From Hansfordia pulvinata (lineage: Eukaryota; Ascomycota; Sordariomycetes; Xylariales), in assembly GCA_006538405.1 (NCBI GenBank), contig BJKQ01000038.1:1-64000 (forward strand): 64,000 bases of DNA, written 5' to 3'. The notes under the pieces are model-generated. The model was given only the letters and a program-made list of their open reading frames with translations. It ran no database searches and had not been told where the DNA came from. This document shows positions 61,250 through 64,000 of this stretch, piece by piece. Both the position numbers and the translations under genes were made by a program. Numbering within the stretch: the stretch's first letter is position 1; every line of letters starts with the position of its first letter.

Positions 61250-64000
61250 TAAAAAAAGAAAGAAAAGGGGGGTTTTCTTAATTAAATTATATTAATTCGT
61301 GCCTTACCCCCGGTAAGGTTTCTTAAAATTACTTATTACTTATTACTTAATTTACCCGTTTTACCCACCGGCGTTAAAACGTATTAAATTTTTCTTATTA
61401 AAACTTAAGTTAAACCTTTTTAACTTATCGTAACTTAAAACTTATTAATAAAAATAATAAAATTAACGTTATTACTTAATATATTAAAGATTAACTTAAA
61501 TATACTTAAGTATTATTATTATTACTTATTATAACTTATATATTAAAACTTTAATTTAATACCACTTATAATAAGCCACGTTAAAAGTAAAAAATATAAT
61601 CAATAAGTTATTATTTAAAATTAAGTCTTATAATAAAATCATCGGCTTTAAAGTTAAAAAATTAAATAACGAGTTAAATTTTAAAAGTAAAAAGGATTAT
61701 AAAATTAAATAATCGCTTAAATAAGCTGCTTATAAGCTTATATAAAATTATATATATATTAAAAATAAACTTTAAAAACCTATTTTAATATTAATATATT
61801 ATATTTAAAGAGTCTTCTAAAAATATTATTAAAATTAAAACGATCGTGTTATTATTATTATTTTATAACTTTTAAAGTTTAAAGGTGTAATAACTTAATT
61901 AAGGTTTAATTTTATTAAAAAGCGGTTAAAAAAGTAATAAAAGCCCTTTATTAAAACATTAATTAAAAAGGGAAATTAAGTTTTTAAAAAGCTTTAATTA
62001 AATATTAATTAATCGATTATAAATACGGCGACCGTGATATAAGACTTGTTTTATTATAATTGAAAGGGGCGGCGCTTAAAATTAATAATAACGAAAAGCA
62101 TATAATAAGTAAATACTTTTATAAGTAAAGTGATAAGCGTTAAAGAATTTTAATTAATAGTTTTTTAATTTATAATTATAAACTTTTATAAATTTAATAA
62201 TCTTATAAAAGTTAAAAATACCGGTATAAAGATTTAATTAATAATCATTAATTTATCTTTTAAAGTGTAATTAATAATTATATAATAATTATATTAAATA
62301 TTATTAAATTAAAAGCGTGAATAAGGTTTCTTTTATATATATAACGTATAAATAAGGATAAGACCGTATATTTTAATAAAGTTTAAATATTAAATAGTTT
62401 AAATTTATAAATCGTAATTTAATTAATTATAAAGACTTAAATAAAATAATAGAAAACAATTTATATAATAAAACTTATATTAATCTTTAATATATTAAAT
62501 ATAAGTAAAGATTAACCGACTTATTATAATTTATAATATTTAAAACTTATTATAATAATAAAGGTAATAAAGTAAGCGTAATTACTTTTAAATTAAAGTC
62601 CTTTTTTAATATTAAAGCGTATCGTTTATAAATATATAATTAATATAAAGTCTTTAATATTAGCCTTTATAAGTATTTTATTAAAAAACTCTTAAATTAA
62701 ACGTTTATATATATATATAAATAAGTAGTATAAAAGCCTTAAATAAAGTATATACTTTTAAAAACGGTGCGGAATAAAATAATTTATTATTAATAAAGGC
62801 CGAACTTAATAAGTTAAATAAAAGTAATTAATATATAATTCTTATATTTTAAATTATTAAAACCCACCTTTTTTATTTTCTTACTTTATCCGTTTATGAT
62901 TATATTCGCGGTTTTTAATATAAGCGTAAAATAAATTATCTTTATATAATCTTTTTTTAATTAAGCATTAATATATTATAATCGATAATAATAAAGAATT
63001 AATTAAAGTGCCTTAATTATAATATTATAAATTTTATTATATTAAAATATAATATTTTAAAATAACGTATTATTATTTATAATATTAAAAAGGATATTAA
63101 ATAAGTCTTTTTTAAGTAATAATAATAAATATAATTTTAATAATATAAGTAATATAATTAATATATAATTAAATATTAATTTACTTTATAAATTATATTA
63201 TACTTTAATAAAATAAAATTTATATTGTTAATATTAAGCGAAAATATTTTAAATTTATTATATAAAAATATAACGGAATTTATATACTATTTATAATCCT
63301 GCTTTTTATTATTAATATTATTTACTTAATTAAGGTCCTCTTTTTATTTAAAAGCTTTAATATTTACCTGGTTAAAAGTAATAATAATATTATTAAGGAG
63401 TGCGTGAAAGTCTTAAGTTAATTCCGTATTATAAAGAACTTAATTAAGGTGCGTTTTAAGAAAATAATTATATAAAGTTAATATATTTTAAATTAATTTA
63501 TAAAAAGACTTACTATTAATCTTCGATTTACTTTATAATACGTTTATATACTTATATTTTATTATTTCTTAAGTTTTAAGTTATATATTTATTAAGATTA
63601 TAAAGGATTTTAATTAATATAATATGTCTTTAATTATAAACTTCTTTAAATTAAAGAGATAAGTTACTTTTATAAGTATAAAAACGGGCGGTATTTACGT
63701 TTATAAATATCACTTTTATAATTTTTTATCGCTTATTTAACGCTTTAATTATTATAATTAAGTTTTTATATTTAAGTGTTATCTTAAAGCTATAAAAAGA
63801 AAGTTAAGTATACGTTAATTATATTAAATAATTTAAAATTAACGGCCTTAAGCTTAAAAGAGAGGTTAGTTATAATAAAGGGTTTTAAATAAAAATATAA
63901 TAAAAATAATATAAAAAAGGTATAAAAGTAAAATAAAACTTATTTATATACTTTCATTAAATTATTAACTTATTTTAATATAAAAGGTAAAGATTATTTT
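61250..64000. repeat. AT-rich RIP-type block running off the window
   Basis: Almost no CpA outside CAC, no open frames. The left edge carries the palindrome CCTTACC-CCC-GGTAAGG (61302-61318). The other end lies beyond the window, so the element type cannot be told. Confidence 0.75.

Larger units (their letters stand above)
56370..61250. other. GC-normal island, right half
   Basis: 56370-56690 has no recognisable content. 56690-60620 is the RNA polymerase relic on the minus strand; the long plus-strand frame at 56873-57697 is its shadow. 60620-61250 holds short fragments only, possibly the decayed N-terminus, and I cannot read it reliably. Confidence 0.7.

Overview
The window looks like nuclear DNA of a filamentous ascomycete (Pezizomycotina). 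Very AT-rich blocks, in which almost every C:G pair outside a few contexts has been converted, alternate with islands of ordinary composition, and the borders are sharp. The conversion is C-to-T and G-to-A, concentrated at CpA/TpG, and it falls on transposon copies. That is the footprint of repeat-induced point mutation (RIP). Short ACATGTAC and TACCTAGGTA motifs in non-coding island DNA remind me of Sordariomycetes, perhaps Hypocreales, but that placement is weak. There is no sign of a bacterial genome: no operons, no ribosome binding sites, and almost no long open frames.

Layout. 1-14205: AT-rich relic block without genes. 14206-18228 and 25440-27700: one island split by a RIP-destroyed Ty3/gypsy LTR retrotransposon (18229-25439, minus strand, 5-bp target duplication). 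27700-29950: AT-rich block holding a tiny GC-rich patch. 29950-34347 and 36561-40800: one island split by a RIP-destroyed 2.2-kb DNA transposon with terminal inverted repeats and a TA target duplication. This island carries the only convincing ordinary gene, a single-pass membrane protein broken or spliced near its 3' end (37314-39664, minus). 40800-44930: AT-rich block with a degenerate 50-bp satellite. 44930-48574 and 56370-61250: one island split by a second LTR element (48575-56369). 61250-64000: AT-rich block running off the window.

The most notable content is in 56690-60620 (minus strand). It is a nearly full-length but frame-broken relic of the second-largest subunit of a multisubunit RNA polymerase (RPB2/beta family). 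Its landmarks appear in the correct order: lobe, fork, hybrid-binding region, the acidic pair, both active-site lysines and the C-terminal zinc ribbon. The motifs are far from what I know of nuclear Pol I, II and III subunits, so I infer a viral-type or plasmid-type polymerase that was captured and then decayed. The same reconstituted island holds four hairpins that share a CTGATC loop, which I cannot explain.

Apart from the membrane-protein gene I see no intact gene with recognisable function. Most other open frames in the islands are short and overlap frames on the other strand, so they are reported only as weak candidates. All percentages and counts are by eye.
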